Positions 43,098-51,672 of a stretch of DNA of 64,000 nucleotides are shown one piece after another. Each line of letters opens with the position of its first letter. Position 1 is the stretch's first letter. Position numbers and translations under genes: made by a program. The stretch is from a virus, in IMG/VR virus record IMGVR_UViG_3300025872_000046, positions 19,468 through 83,467 of that record, one strand, 5' to 3'. The notes beneath the pieces were generated by a model. That model did no database searches and was not told the DNA's origin. It saw nothing but the letters and a program-made list of their open reading frames with translations.

Positions 43098-43148
43098 TTT
43101 GCCTCCTGTTATTAGATGTTCTCAACATTGATGTGGAGTGGAAAGACT

Positions 43149-43724
43149 ATGATAAAGAAGTCACGGAAGTCACGGATGAACAAAGAGTTTGTAATTTATT
43201 GCGGTCCCATGTGGTCGGGGAAGACCACAAGGTTGACTGCCGCAGTCGAGCGGCACCGCATCAGGCAGACTGAGGTTCTCTGTTTCAAGCCCGACATCGA
43301 CGGTAGGTACGCGGCAAGCTCCATCGTCACCCACTCAGGCTCGAGGATGGATGCTCTTTCAGTGAGCAAGGGAGAGCAGATAGTCCAACACGTCGCAGAT
43401 CGAAGACCCGAGGTCGTTGCCGTTGACGAGGCGTTCATGATCGAAGGATGCGCCGATGCGTTGATAGAGATTTTCAAGAGGGGCGTCTCGGTCTACGTAT
43501 CGTCCATCGAGTTGTCGGCCAACTTGAAGTCATTTAGCGAGATAGAAAGGATGATGCCTTTTGCGACGAGGGTCGAGAAGTGCACGGCAGTATGTGTCTC
43601 CTGCGGAGATGACGCTGCTCTCACTCATCGAAGGGTTCCGTCTCTCGAAGAGATCTTGGTGGGTGGAGCAGATAGTTATGAACCGATGTGCTGGACTTGT
43701 CACCCACTTGCTAGCATCACCTAA
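43149..43724 (+). CDS. tdk: Thymidine kinase (type II)
   Basis: From ATG 43149 it has 191 residues; ATG 43176 (182 residues) is also plausible. VIYCGPMWSGKTTRL is the P-loop, CFKPDIDGRY and IVTHSG follow, VVAVDEAFM is Walker B, and the lasso zinc site is CVSCGD...CWTC. It phosphorylates thymidine for dTMP salvage. The frame extends upstream to 43116 and there encodes a second MWSGKT peptide with different codons, next to the endonuclease remnant. Confidence 0.9.
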   Translation: MIKKSRKSRMNKEFVIYCGPMWSGKTTRLTAAVERHRIRQTEVLCFKPDIDGRYAASSIVTHSGSRMDALSVSKGEQIVQHVADRRPEVVAVDEAFMIEGCADALIEIFKRGVSVYVSSIELSANLKSFSEIERMMPFATRVEKCTAVCVSCGDDAALTHRRVPSLEEILVGGADSYEPMCWTCHPLASIT

Positions 43725-43730
43725 ATGATG

Positions 43731-43759
43731 TTGTTCAACTAGCAAGAGTGGCTTACAGT
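43731..43759 (+). promoter_or_regulatory. Candidate promoter of DHH phosphoesterase gene
   Basis: TTGTTC, 17-base spacer, TACAGT, ending 11 bases before ATG 43771. Confidence 0.5.
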
Positions 43760-43770
43760 ATACAGGACGG

Positions 43771-44613
43771 ATGGACATGATACTTGAGCCAACTTCGGTC
43801 GACCTCGTCATCTACCACGCAAATTGCACCGACGGTTTCGGAGCGGCATACGCAGCGTGGAAGCTCCTCGGTGACAGGGCCGAGTATCACGCTGCAAAGT
43901 ATGGGGAATCACCTCCCGATGTGAAGGGGAAGAATGTCGTGGTTCTCGACTTCTCCTATGACAACCAGACGACAAAGCTCCTCATGAAGGAAGCAAAGGG
44001 ATTCCTCATCATCGACCACCACAAGTCGGCGATGGTCGAGCTCCACGACGTCTCCTGCACCCGCTTTGACATGACGCACAGCGGAGCGATGCTCGCCTGG
44101 AACTTCTTCCACCCGGGTAAGGAGGCTCCCCGGATGATCAAGTTCATCGAGGACCGTGACCTCTGGAAGTGGGAGATTCCCTACTCGAAGGAGTTCTCCG
44201 CAGCCTTCGACATGGTGCCATTCGATTTCGAGGAGTTCGACAAGTACCTCGACGACTCGGCTGTCGACTCTGCACAGGAGCGCGGAGCCTACATCCTCGC
44301 CTACTCGAAGACGGTGATCTCCAAGATCTCGAAGAACGCCCACTCACGGAAGCTCGGCGGCAAGGACGTCCTCGTGGTGAACTCACCCCACTGGATGTCG
44401 GAGATCGGAGCGGCCCTCTCCCCCAAGTGCGACTTTGCGGTGATCTGGTACTACGATCACGAGACGAGACAGGTGAAGGTGAGCCTCCGAGCCCACCACG
44501 ACGACTCGGACGTGAGTGAGGTCGCAAAGAAGTACGGGGGCGGCGGTCACCGGAAGGCTGCCGGATTTGCCCTTCCGCCCGACACCAGCATCGAGACGAT
44601 CTTCGACAAGTGA
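43771..44613 (+). CDS. DHH/DHHA1 phosphoesterase
   Basis: It has 280 residues. YHANCTDGFGAAYAAW (motif I), VVVLDFSYD (II) and FLIIDHHKSAM (DHH motif III) coordinate two metals. KVSLRA then VAKKYGGGGHRKAAGFALP is the DHHA1 GGGH substrate-binding motif. Relatives are NrnA-type oligoribonucleases/pAp phosphatases and RecJ-like nucleases. It probably degrades short oligonucleotides or signalling nucleotides; which one cannot be told here. Confidence 0.85.
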   Translation: MDMILEPTSVDLVIYHANCTDGFGAAYAAWKLLGDRAEYHAAKYGESPPDVKGKNVVVLDFSYDNQTTKLLMKEAKGFLIIDHHKSAMVELHDVSCTRFDMTHSGAMLAWNFFHPGKEAPRMIKFIEDRDLWKWEIPYSKEFSAAFDMVPFDFEEFDKYLDDSAVDSAQERGAYILAYSKTVISKISKNAHSRKLGGKDVLVVNSPHWMSEIGAALSPKCDFAVIWYYDHETRQVKVSLRAHHDDSDVSEVAKKYGGGGHRKAAGFALPPDTSIETIFDK

Positions 44614-44628
44614 ACGGAGTGACCACCA

Positions 44629-45108
44629 GTGACTACTTCTGACGATGATAAGGTAATCCACATCAATGACTTCATCGATTCTCAGAGAGACACAGAGAGC
44701 CCAATGAGACCCACCTGGGATCAGGTGTGGATGGAAACTGCAAAGATACTTTCACGAAGGTCACTGGATCCGAGGTTCCAAGTCGGAGCCGTCATAGTCG
44801 CAGAGGACAACACGCAGGTCCTCGCGGTGGGGTACAACGGTGACCACAGGGGCGGACCAAATTCCGTGGAGTCCACCGAACCCGGACAATCTGGGTTCAT
44901 CCACGCCGAGATCAACGCCCTCATAAAGTGCGACTTCAACCATCCGAAGGCGAAGAAGATGTACCTCACCCTCTCTCCCTGTCGTCAGTGCGCGAAGGCG
45001 ATCATCAACGGTGGGGTGAGGGAAGTTGTGTACCTTGAAGAATATAGGGACACAAGCGGGGTAAAGTTGCTCATAGAATCCGGCCTAACAGTCCGTCGAT
45101 ATAGATAG
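44629..45108 (+). CDS. dCMP deaminase-type cytidine deaminase
   Basis: It encodes 159 residues from GTG. HAEINAL supplies the zinc His and catalytic Glu, SPCRQCAKAIING the two zinc Cys, with NGDHRGGPN before them as in dCMP deaminases. It makes dUMP from dCMP for ThyX. In a phage that uses modified dCMP it would also lower the normal dCMP pool. Confidence 0.88.
   Translation: MTTSDDDKVIHINDFIDSQRDTESPMRPTWDQVWMETAKILSRRSLDPRFQVGAVIVAEDNTQVLAVGYNGDHRGGPNSVESTEPGQSGFIHAEINALIKCDFNHPKAKKMYLTLSPCRQCAKAIINGGVREVVYLEEYRDTSGVKLLIESGLTVRRYR
45100..45107 (+). promoter_or_regulatory. Candidate late promoter element TATAGATA
   Basis: The octamer resembles the T4 late consensus TATAAATA. It lies about 45 bases before the start of the virion-type operon at 45153. 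The same octamer precedes the gene at 63711. Confidence 0.4.
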
Positions 45109-45152
45109 TTAGCATCTGGTAAGTGTATCAGTGGACTGAGAGGTTGTCACAA

Positions 45153-47354
45153 ATGAGAGTAGAACGCATTCACAGCTCTTCTGCAGCATCTGAGTTGCTG
45201 ATGAGAGAAAGCATTCGAAATGCTTCGCTACTATTCCTTTTAAGCGAGGATAGCAAGAGCAAGGGTGCTGATGACCCACCTGAAGATGATAAAGGGGGCG
45301 ACCCAGCCGCTGATCCCGCAGCCGACGATGAAGATTCTGAGCTAGACTCTTTCTTTGACAGCCAAGGCAACCAGGCAATTAAGGACCTCGACAAGATGCT
45401 TAAGGTCCTACAAGCAAAATCAGAGTCGGGGGCTGTTGCGCTGTTTCCGGGAGTGACCAAGCTCGTGCAGAACGGAAAGTCACGGGTCGTTGCCTCGATT
45501 ACAAACGCGGATGATTCTGAGAAGATGGTTGCGGCCATTTCAAGCCTCAAGCTCTTTCTCGCTTCTATTTCTTATCTCCTTGCCTCCACAGCGAAGAGAG
45601 TGAAAGAGGCTGGGAAGGACAAGGATGATCAAACAGTCGCGACCACACTGGGAGACGGCGATGAGGCGAAGGGGAAGTCAGAGCTGCAGAAGCTCATCGC
45701 TTCGAAGTTCGCTCCCGCTCCTGCGGCGTGGAAGGCGATCCGCGCCATTAAGTCTGCACTCAACATCGAGGAGGGTAGACGAGCGCAGCTCACAGTTCCC
45801 CAAGATCTCAATGATGACATGTTCCTCGAGGCAGTAACCAACGACGCAGATCTACTCAACGAGGGTCTGCTGGACTGGTTCATGGGTCTCTTTAAGAGCG
45901 ACGCTCCTCCTGCTGGCAAGGCATCAGTCAAGGCTCTGACCACCCTATTCAAGGGGCCAATTGACACAGTTCTTCTAGACGATCTTTCCAAGGCAAGCTC
46001 AAAGGACATCCACAACCTCGTGATGAAGAATGTCGGGTTCTTCAAGAGCTTTGTCACTAACCCACCGAAGGTTACACCGCCCACTGCTGGTGGCGGCGGC
46101 AGCGACAAGGGCGGCGGCGGCGACGGTGGCGGCGGTGGAGGGGGGTCCAGCGGTGGCGGTGGCGCCCCCACAACTTCAGACGTTAAGAACGTAACCGACA
46201 TAAGCAGCGCTGATCGTTCGAAAATATCGAGCTCTCTCGAGGACGAATACGGGAGCAAGATCTCTCAAGCGTTCATTGAAATCGCAACAGGAAAGAAAAA
46301 GCTCGAAGAATTTGACGGTACCATGAAAGAGATACTGTCTGTCCTCATCAAGAGTCTCTCGACTCAGGTAGACAAGGGCGAAAAGCCGAACACTGGTGCT
46401 GTGACCGACGCTGTCAATACGCAGGTCCTCAATATCAAGCCAGATGTCCAGAGTTTCATCAAGGATCTCATCGGTGATGAGGGTTTCAACAGCCTGACAA
46501 AAGCTCTTCTCGGTGACTCGGAAGCGCGAAAGGCCCTTCGTCTCGAGACAGCTCATCGTCAAACAACTCTCAAACTGATTGAATCATCGTTGTCAAGAAA
46601 GTCTCTTTCTTTCCTCTTTGAGGGTGAAATGCCCGAGAAGGTAAAGACTGTCCTTGTGAAAGCTGTCGAGCCCCACGTAAAGGGAGGTAAGAAGCCTGAA
46701 GAGGTCGCCCAACAAATCTTCGATAAAATCACTGGAGGGAAAGCAGGTGGGTCATCGGGAGATGATGATAAGCCAGCGGGCACAAAGGGCAACGCAAAGC
46801 AGGCAGAGTACAAAGGAAAATTCGTAAAAGCTTCAGACGGTGAAGTTTACAAGATGGGTGATCAAATCGGATGGTACCCGGTCAAGAAAAGAAAAAATCC
46901 AGCGGTCGATGCTCAAAAACTCACAATGAAGATTGTGAAAGAGCTCAACCAGCTCGCGAAGGATGGAAAGTTCACAGACAAAGATGGCAACGCGACTAAA
47001 ACTGAGAGTGATGAGCCGAAGAGGGGCGAAATTCGTAAGGTCGACGGCAAGGACATGATAAGCCTCGGGCTTGCAGCAGCAGGTGTCGAGAAAGGAAAGA
47101 GGCAGGGCGTCCTCGACGCAGTGAAGAAGTCATTGAAGCAATCTGGCAAGCTCGGTCTTGATGGCAGCGGATACCCTCTTGGTGGAGAAGAAGTGCAAAA
47201 TGTCGCGAAGCCCATCCTCGATGCCGCAAGTCAACTTGGGATGAAGAAGCAAGCAGATAGAAAGGCCGGTCTTGCAGATCGCCTCATCGAATCAGAGCAA
47301 GTGAGCGACTCACTGATCATTGAACGCTGGCAACGCCTCGCGGGGATACTCTAA
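45153..47354 (+). CDS. Large virion-type protein with repeated (L/F)xE motifs and Gly linker
   Basis: It has 733 residues from ATG 45153; GTG 45123 is an alternative. Residues 18-33 (RESIRNASLLFLLSED) and ~475-492 (SLSRKSLSFLFEGE) carry the same basic-hydrophobic helix ending LxE, also present in the protein at 48553. The central part is acidic and helical. A poly-Gly/Ser linker (GGGGSDKGGGGDGGGGGG) lies near 312-340. The C-terminus ends IIERWQRLAGIL, echoed by MAKLAGLLREG in the protein at 54016. It looks like an internal head or virion protein cleaved into pieces. No enzyme domain seen. Confidence 0.68.
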   Translation: MRVERIHSSSAASELLMRESIRNASLLFLLSEDSKSKGADDPPEDDKGGDPAADPAADDEDSELDSFFDSQGNQAIKDLDKMLKVLQAKSESGAVALFPGVTKLVQNGKSRVVASITNADDSEKMVAAISSLKLFLASISYLLASTAKRVKEAGKDKDDQTVATTLGDGDEAKGKSELQKLIASKFAPAPAAWKAIRAIKSALNIEEGRRAQLTVPQDLNDDMFLEAVTNDADLLNEGLLDWFMGLFKSDAPPAGKASVKALTTLFKGPIDTVLLDDLSKASSKDIHNLVMKNVGFFKSFVTNPPKVTPPTAGGGGSDKGGGGDGGGGGGGSSGGGGAPTTSDVKNVTDISSADRSKISSSLEDEYGSKISQAFIEIATGKKKLEEFDGTMKEILSVLIKSLSTQVDKGEKPNTGAVTDAVNTQVLNIKPDVQSFIKDLIGDEGFNSLTKALLGDSEARKALRLETAHRQTTLKLIESSLSRKSLSFLFEGEMPEKVKTVLVKAVEPHVKGGKKPEEVAQQIFDKITGGKAGGSSGDDDKPAGTKGNAKQAEYKGKFVKASDGEVYKMGDQIGWYPVKKRKNPAVDAQKLTMKIVKELNQLAKDGKFTDKDGNATKTESDEPKRGEIRKVDGKDMISLGLAAAGVEKGKRQGVLDAVKKSLKQSGKLGLDGSGYPLGGEEVQNVAKPILDAASQLGMKKQADRKAGLADRLIESEQVSDSLIIERWQRLAGIL

Positions 47355-47851
47355 TGCGTAAGTTCAAGCCGAAAGACATTATCCGTCTCATGCGTGAGGA
47401 GTACGAGGAAAGACTGAAGAGCCAGCTCAATGAGATGGAGATCTTCGATTCCCGTGGCAAGCTCATCATCGGGAAGGACCTGAAGGTGAAGCACGAGCCT
47501 TCGGGCTTCATCTACACTGTGAAGGGAGTGACCGGCGAGCCCGGTGACGCAAAGATTGTCCTCCGCTCTCCCGAGGAACCGAGGGTTGAGCCCCCAGCCG
47601 ACGAGGTTCCAAAGACTGCGAGACCTCCCTCACAGCAAAAGCCAAGTGAGATCCCAGGAATCGCTGTCCCACCGCTCAGGGATGAGGTCCTCGAAGACTC
47701 GGACCCTGAGAAGGACGAAGAAAAGGAAGACAAACGAGACTATGGAAGGAAGGCTCACCCGAAGGAGAAGGCTCCTCCAAGGGAAGACAAGGGGGAGACG
47801 ATGTTCGTCGTCGACCAGAAAGAGTTTGAGAAGCACTACAAGGAGGCCTGA
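47354..47851 (+). CDS. Charged, proline-rich virion-type protein
   Basis: It encodes 165 residues; ATG overlaps the previous stop. The N-terminus KPKDIIRLMREEYEERL has the shared helix with MRE sites. A short beta-rich segment (GKLIIGKDLKVKHEPSGFIY) follows, then a long Pro/Glu/Lys-rich disordered tail. Internal protein by analogy with neighbours. Confidence 0.65.
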   Translation: MRKFKPKDIIRLMREEYEERLKSQLNEMEIFDSRGKLIIGKDLKVKHEPSGFIYTVKGVTGEPGDAKIVLRSPEEPRVEPPADEVPKTARPPSQQKPSEIPGIAVPPLRDEVLEDSDPEKDEEKEDKRDYGRKAHPKEKAPPREDKGETMFVVDQKEFEKHYKEA

Positions 47852-48556
47852 GTGAAGATCAGCGAGAAGTTCCTTGAGAACGTTGTCAGTGAGGCGCTGG
47901 CAGAGGTCTCAGCCCCGGGTCGCCCACAAAAGAGGGTAGACGAGGCCTACGTCGTCCAAACTAAGAAGTTTGACGTGAAGACTGAGTCTCTCTCCGAGAA
48001 GAGCAAGAAGGCTCACCAGGAGCTGATGGATGGGTACATCAAGGCTCTCAACGAGGTCTCTGCCCAATTAGATACTGCTGACAGAGAAAGCTCGAACCCA
48101 AACAATTCTACATTCCGCAGCCTGAAGGTTGACGAAGCACACAACATCAATGCCTCATTCCTTCATGGAATGTTCTTCGATAACATCGGTTCACTCTCTT
48201 CAAAGGTTACTGTGGATTCGATCTCCTATATGCGCCTCGCCCGGGATTTCGGAGACTTCAACAAGTGGCAGAAGGACTTCATCGCCTGCGGTCTCGCCGC
48301 GAGGAACGGGTGGGTCGTCACCTGCTACAACACTTTCCTCAAGCGCTACATTAACGTCGTCGTTGACCTCCACTCCGGGAACGTGCCCTTCGGCTGCATG
48401 CCAGTGATCGTCGTTGACTGCTGGGAGCACACCTACTATCGTGACTACCTGAAGGACCGCAAGTCCTACATCTTCGCGATGATGAAGGAGCTCAACTGGG
48501 ACAAGATCGAGGAGCGATTCGATAAGACTGAAAGAGTCGCAAAGGTGATGACATGA
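47852..48556 (+). CDS. Fe/Mn superoxide dismutase homologue with N-terminal (L/I)xE peptide
   Basis: It has 234 residues from GTG directly after the previous stop. The C-terminal domain is typical: VIVVDCWEHTYYRDY (metal-binding Asp189 and His193), then RKSYIFAMMKELNWDKIEERF. FLHGMFFDNI supplies His105. The first His ligand (His55 in KKAHQELMDGYIKALN) is one residue out of register with SodB, so its role is less sure. The enzyme would convert superoxide to hydrogen peroxide and oxygen. The extra N-terminus (ENVVSEALAEVSAPG) resembles the cleavable peptides of neighbouring virion genes, suggesting it is packaged. Confidence 0.75.
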   Translation: MKISEKFLENVVSEALAEVSAPGRPQKRVDEAYVVQTKKFDVKTESLSEKSKKAHQELMDGYIKALNEVSAQLDTADRESSNPNNSTFRSLKVDEAHNINASFLHGMFFDNIGSLSSKVTVDSISYMRLARDFGDFNKWQKDFIACGLAARNGWVVTCYNTFLKRYINVVVDLHSGNVPFGCMPVIVVDCWEHTYYRDYLKDRKSYIFAMMKELNWDKIEERFDKTERVAKVMT

Positions 48557-49017
48557 GAAAGATTCTTAGAGAAGCACAGGCTCCCGAGGTCGGACCTGAA
48601 AAGTCCCTCGATGCGCAGGTCCTCGCCTTCTTCACGAAGGCCGAGCGAGCCTCGATCGGTAGCGCCGCCGCGAGAGACCCACTCGATGCAACGAGTGTTG
48701 AAGAGTCGATCCGTAGGAAGTCGATGAGATTCCTCTTCGAGGCCGATGAGGAGGCTGCGGATGGCAAGCCTGAAATCAACCTTGAGACCTTCGCTTCGGA
48801 GGTTGCTCGACTGATAGAGAATGCAGAGTACCTGCTAGACATCAAGGGAACCGTCCTGCAGATGGCAGAGAACTATGTGAAGAACTCTTATGATGAGGAG
48901 ACGTCTGACAGTCTCTTGGAAATTCTCGACAAGGAATACAGCATCAGCGCAGAAGCTAAACAAGAGGAAGAAGCAAATACTAATTTTGCTGTAGGTGCAA
49001 GGACTCCCACTGCGTGA
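48553..49017 (+). CDS. Virion-type protein with two candidate cleavage motifs
   Basis: It encodes 154 residues; ATGA overlap upstream. The start MRKILREAQAPE gives LRE|A. VEESIRRKSMRFLFEADEE near residues 48-66 repeats the SIRRKSxxFLFE motif of the protein at 45153. The remainder is acidic helix. Function unknown. Confidence 0.65.
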   Translation: MRKILREAQAPEVGPEKSLDAQVLAFFTKAERASIGSAAARDPLDATSVEESIRRKSMRFLFEADEEAADGKPEINLETFASEVARLIENAEYLLDIKGTVLQMAENYVKNSYDEETSDSLLEILDKEYSISAEAKQEEEANTNFAVGARTPTA

Positions 49018-49274
49018 ATAAGACTGAATCGGCTCGAAGATCCATCCACACGATAGTCTCAGAAGAGAAGCACATCTCTTTCAAGACTGCGTGCATACAA
49101 CAGAAGATAACGATGCAGGATTTTCTTGAAGAGTGCATCAATCACTTTCTTGATGGTGACGAAGACTTCGTCAAATTCGCTTCAGAAATAGCCAGGATGA
49201 AGAGAGAGAAAGTCATCAAGAGGGTGACGCAGACGGATGCGGATGCTGTCTACAAAGCTATCAGCGGAGGGTGA
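49014..49274 (+). CDS. Small RHH-like hypothetical protein
   Basis: It encodes 86 residues from GTG overlapping the previous stop. HISFKTACIQQKITMQDFLE then a helix resembles a ribbon-helix-helix DNA-binding fold. It also has HTIVSEE near the start. DNA binding is a weak inference. Confidence 0.55.
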   Translation: MNKTESARRSIHTIVSEEKHISFKTACIQQKITMQDFLEECINHFLDGDEDFVKFASEIARMKREKVIKRVTQTDADAVYKAISGG

Positions 49275-49517
49275 ATGTTCCCGTTTGACATTTTCTTCAA
49301 GAGAAAAGAAGACGAGAGAGTAAAGCAGCTAGAAAAGAGAGTGGAAGATCTCGAGAGAGCTCTCGTAGAGTTCTCAGTCAACTTTAGAAAGCTCGCCTCT
49401 CTAAGCCTCAAGACGGGAGAGGAGCTTGAGAATTTATTAAATTACGTGAAGCGTAACGAGGGCAGTGCAAAAATGCAAGTCGGACCCTCCAAGAAGTCTG
49501 ATGACTTCTACAACTGA
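49275..49517 (+). CDS. Small coiled-coil protein
   Basis: It encodes 80 residues starting right after the previous stop. VKQLEKRVEDLERALVEF shows heptad spacing; the C-terminus is polar. No known family. Confidence 0.6.
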   Translation: MFPFDIFFKRKEDERVKQLEKRVEDLERALVEFSVNFRKLASLSLKTGEELENLLNYVKRNEGSAKMQVGPSKKSDDFYN

Positions 49518-49552
49518 GACGAATAGTTATTCGAGGCTGCGGAGTTTTCAAA

Positions 49553-49915
49553 GTGAAGAGCAAGCTGAAAATCACGACCCGGGAAAGCGCGATAAGGTCG
49601 ATCCTTCGCGAGGCCCTCGCCACCACAACTGGCACCACACCACACGGCAAGGATGAGAAACAGCAGCTAACCGTTCCTTCTCGCCTTCCGATAAATCCGA
49701 GTGATCAGACTGCAACTCAACTTCACACGCAGAGACCGCCTGTCGAGGATCCAGAGTTTGTCCCATCGAACCAAGTTGAGCTTGGAAAGGCGATGGATGC
49801 TCTCTCAAAGCTGGTTCCAGATAGTCAAATAGAAAAGTTCTACAGACAATTTGTGGCCCTGGTTGACAAGGCTGGTGAGGAAGACGCAGAGGGAACGGCT
49901 GAGCTGGGAGGCTGA
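49553..49915 (+). CDS. Virion-type protein with N-terminal ILRE motif
   Basis: It encodes 120 residues from GTG. TRESAIRSILREALATT is the shared basic helix ending LRE|A. The middle is Pro/Gln/Thr-rich, the C-terminus helical and acidic. An AATAGTTA box lies at 49522-49529, 23 bases before the start. Confidence 0.6.
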   Translation: MKSKLKITTRESAIRSILREALATTTGTTPHGKDEKQQLTVPSRLPINPSDQTATQLHTQRPPVEDPEFVPSNQVELGKAMDALSKLVPDSQIEKFYRQFVALVDKAGEEDAEGTAELGG

Positions 49916-49916
49916 G

Positions 49917-50267
49917 TTGCAATTGAAGACGCTACTTCGTGAGTATCTCGAGGAAAAGTCAGCTCCGACCCCGACGACTCGCTATGACTTCCTTCCAAAT
50001 TTTGGCGTCGGCGGCCATAGCCTTCCAGTATCAGTCGAAAAAGTTCCGTGGTCAAGAAACGACGAGCTGGACAGGACAATAAGGTTCGAGAGACGTGAAG
50101 ACTTACAAGATTTTGTCAACTGTTATCTTGAGCTTGAAGAGGAAATGGGAATCTACACCACCCTGACAGTGAAGGGTTTGCAAGTGAGTGTGAAGTCTGA
50201 GACATCACTCGACTCCCGCTTCAGAAACATGATAGAAGAGATTGCAAGTGAAACTAGAGGATATTGA
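49917..50267 (+). CDS. Virion-type protein with N-terminal LLRE/LEE motif
   Basis: It encodes 116 residues. TTG 49917, one base after the previous stop, is chosen because the product then starts with the shared motif (LQLKTLLREYLEEKSAP). A longer frame from 49851 exists. A beta segment (MGIYTTLTVKGLQVSVKS) lies in the C-terminal part. Unknown function. Confidence 0.58.
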   Translation: MQLKTLLREYLEEKSAPTPTTRYDFLPNFGVGGHSLPVSVEKVPWSRNDELDRTIRFERREDLQDFVNCYLELEEEMGIYTTLTVKGLQVSVKSETSLDSRFRNMIEEIASETRGY

Positions 50268-50637
50268 CGGCGAAGTCTACATCACTGACTCGCTCAAGGA
50301 ATCTCTGCAAGCGAGCATAGAGACAAGTAGCTTTCAAAAATACACGGTCACAGTGGGCAGTACTGCTGTAGGAGTGCTGAAGGGTTACAGGAGCTATCCA
50401 CCCGTAATAGAAATAGATTTTGAGTGCACGACAGACCCGGGAACTTTGATAACTCTGGTCGCTGGACAGAGACTCAGCATTGCAGGCATAGACCTCGGCT
50501 TCGACTATAGCATCGGAGAAGTTTCTTGCAATATCGAAACTCTACGTTGCAAGTTGAGGGCAATACATATCGAAGAGGTGGAAGATGAGCGAAGAGAATC
50601 AGACCTTCGAGTTCGACAAGTTCATGGAGTCGATTGA
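50242..50637 (+). CDS. Hypothetical beta-rich protein
   Basis: It encodes 131 residues from TTG 50242 (GTG 50248 also possible), overlapping the previous gene. Strands such as YTVTVGSTAVGVLKGY and VIEIDFECTTDPGTLITLV suggest a beta fold; the C-terminus is charged. The start of the next gene lies inside it. Confidence 0.55.
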   Translation: MQVKLEDIDGEVYITDSLKESLQASIETSSFQKYTVTVGSTAVGVLKGYRSYPPVIEIDFECTTDPGTLITLVAGQRLSIAGIDLGFDYSIGEVSCNIETLRCKLRAIHIEEVEDERRESDLRVRQVHGVD

Positions 50638-50758
50638 GAAGAGAGAGCAGATGTCACCGGCAGAAAACAGGACGCCCGTCGATGATAAGACTGACGCTCG
50701 CAGATACATCGAGCGCTATCGTGAGCTCCCACAGAACAGGACACGCTATCAAAGATGA
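50585..50758 (+). CDS. Small 57-residue prohead-core-like protein
   Basis: A short frame from ATG 50585 with GAGGTGGAAG upstream encodes a charged, Arg/Glu/Gln-rich peptide (MSEENQTFEFDKFMESIEKR ... YRELPQNRTRYQR). It overlaps the previous gene by 53 bases and shares ATGA with the next. Its composition recalls small prohead-core proteins of T4-like phages; that is inference. Confidence 0.5.
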   Translation: MSEENQTFEFDKFMESIEKREQMSPAENRTPVDDKTDARRYIERYRELPQNRTRYQR

Positions 50759-51672
50759 GACGTCTGCACCTAAACAGGGACACAGACCTTCTGCGCGCCC
50801 TCATAGTCATTCAAGAAGACAGCTCTAGCGAAAAAGACAAGCAAGAGCGGATGGTTCGTCGTCTCAAGGGTGAAAGGATCGATGAGAAAGACGAAGAGGA
50901 GGGCGGAGACGAGGGCGGTGAAGAGGGTGGTGAAGAGGAAGGTGGAGGAGAAGAGTCTGGTGAAGAAGGCGGCGAGGAAGGTGGCGAAGACAAGAAGGAG
51001 CCGAAGAAAGGCGGAAAGCTTGCAGGAGCCAAGAGACTCGAGGATGCAGAGCTCAAGCCGGGTCAAGCTCCCACGACCAAAGACATTGCTCAGAGAATAA
51101 ACTTCATCAGGGCTGGAGCCTCTTTGAAGGATGAGAAGGTAAAAAGAGACATCGCGACGTGGATCGCTCAGCTAAAAGAGCCAGAGCGTCTCGCTGTCTA
51201 CACTACGCTGGATGCTCTTGCTCAAATCGTTCTTGGTCGCAAATCTGCAGCCGAGGCTCCGACCTTCTCAAGTCCCGGGAATCTCGAGATTAGCGGTGGT
51301 TCTGAGGAGAAAGCAGCGTCGCAACCCGCTCCAGCTCGCTCTGCTCCTGCTCCCGTGAAGAAACAGTCTGCGGGTCCCGTTCCCATCACTGTCGGTGAGG
51401 GTGTGGTGAAGAAGCTCAAGGAGATCGACGTTCCTGTGAGATCAGGTAGAGTTGTTCCGTTCGGCTCCAAGTCGCACATAGCCGACATTGAATCGAGGAT
51501 AGATGACCTAAAGAGGATCCGCTCTTATCAAGAAAGGAACTCTGATACTCATCACGCGCTCGGCCTCGCGATCAACGCATTGAAGAAGCAGCTCGCTGCA
51601 GCTCAGAGGATGAATGGTAGCGGCAACCCGAGAGTGCAGCCCGTTCCTCCAATGGTGGAGAAGCAGAAGTGA
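50755..51672 (+). CDS. Acidic Glu/Gly-repeat virion-type protein
   Basis: It has 305 residues. Residues ~42-80 are an almost pure Glu/Gly tract (GGEEGGEEEGGGEESGEEGG), then a basic stretch and a helical domain near 100-160. The C-terminus has SHIADIESRIDDLKRI as possible coiled coil. Such acidic tracts are seen in prohead core proteins. The Glu/Gly tract is also prone to slippage. Function unknown. Confidence 0.62.
   Translation: MRRLHLNRDTDLLRALIVIQEDSSSEKDKQERMVRRLKGERIDEKDEEEGGDEGGEEGGEEEGGGEESGEEGGEEGGEDKKEPKKGGKLAGAKRLEDAELKPGQAPTTKDIAQRINFIRAGASLKDEKVKRDIATWIAQLKEPERLAVYTTLDALAQIVLGRKSAAEAPTFSSPGNLEISGGSEEKAASQPAPARSAPAPVKKQSAGPVPITVGEGVVKKLKEIDVPVRSGRVVPFGSKSHIADIESRIDDLKRIRSYQERNSDTHHALGLAINALKKQLAAAQRMNGSGNPRVQPVPPMVEKQK

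Noticed and set aside
43116-43148. Start of thymidine kinase at 43116
   Set aside because: It adds an unneeded extension with a second MWSGKT and lacks an RBS; ATG 43149 or 43176 fits the family start better.
50920-51000. GAGGGCGGTGAAG-type tract as a tandem DNA repeat
   Set aside because: It is the coding sequence of the acidic Glu/Gly tract in the protein at 50755; noted there.
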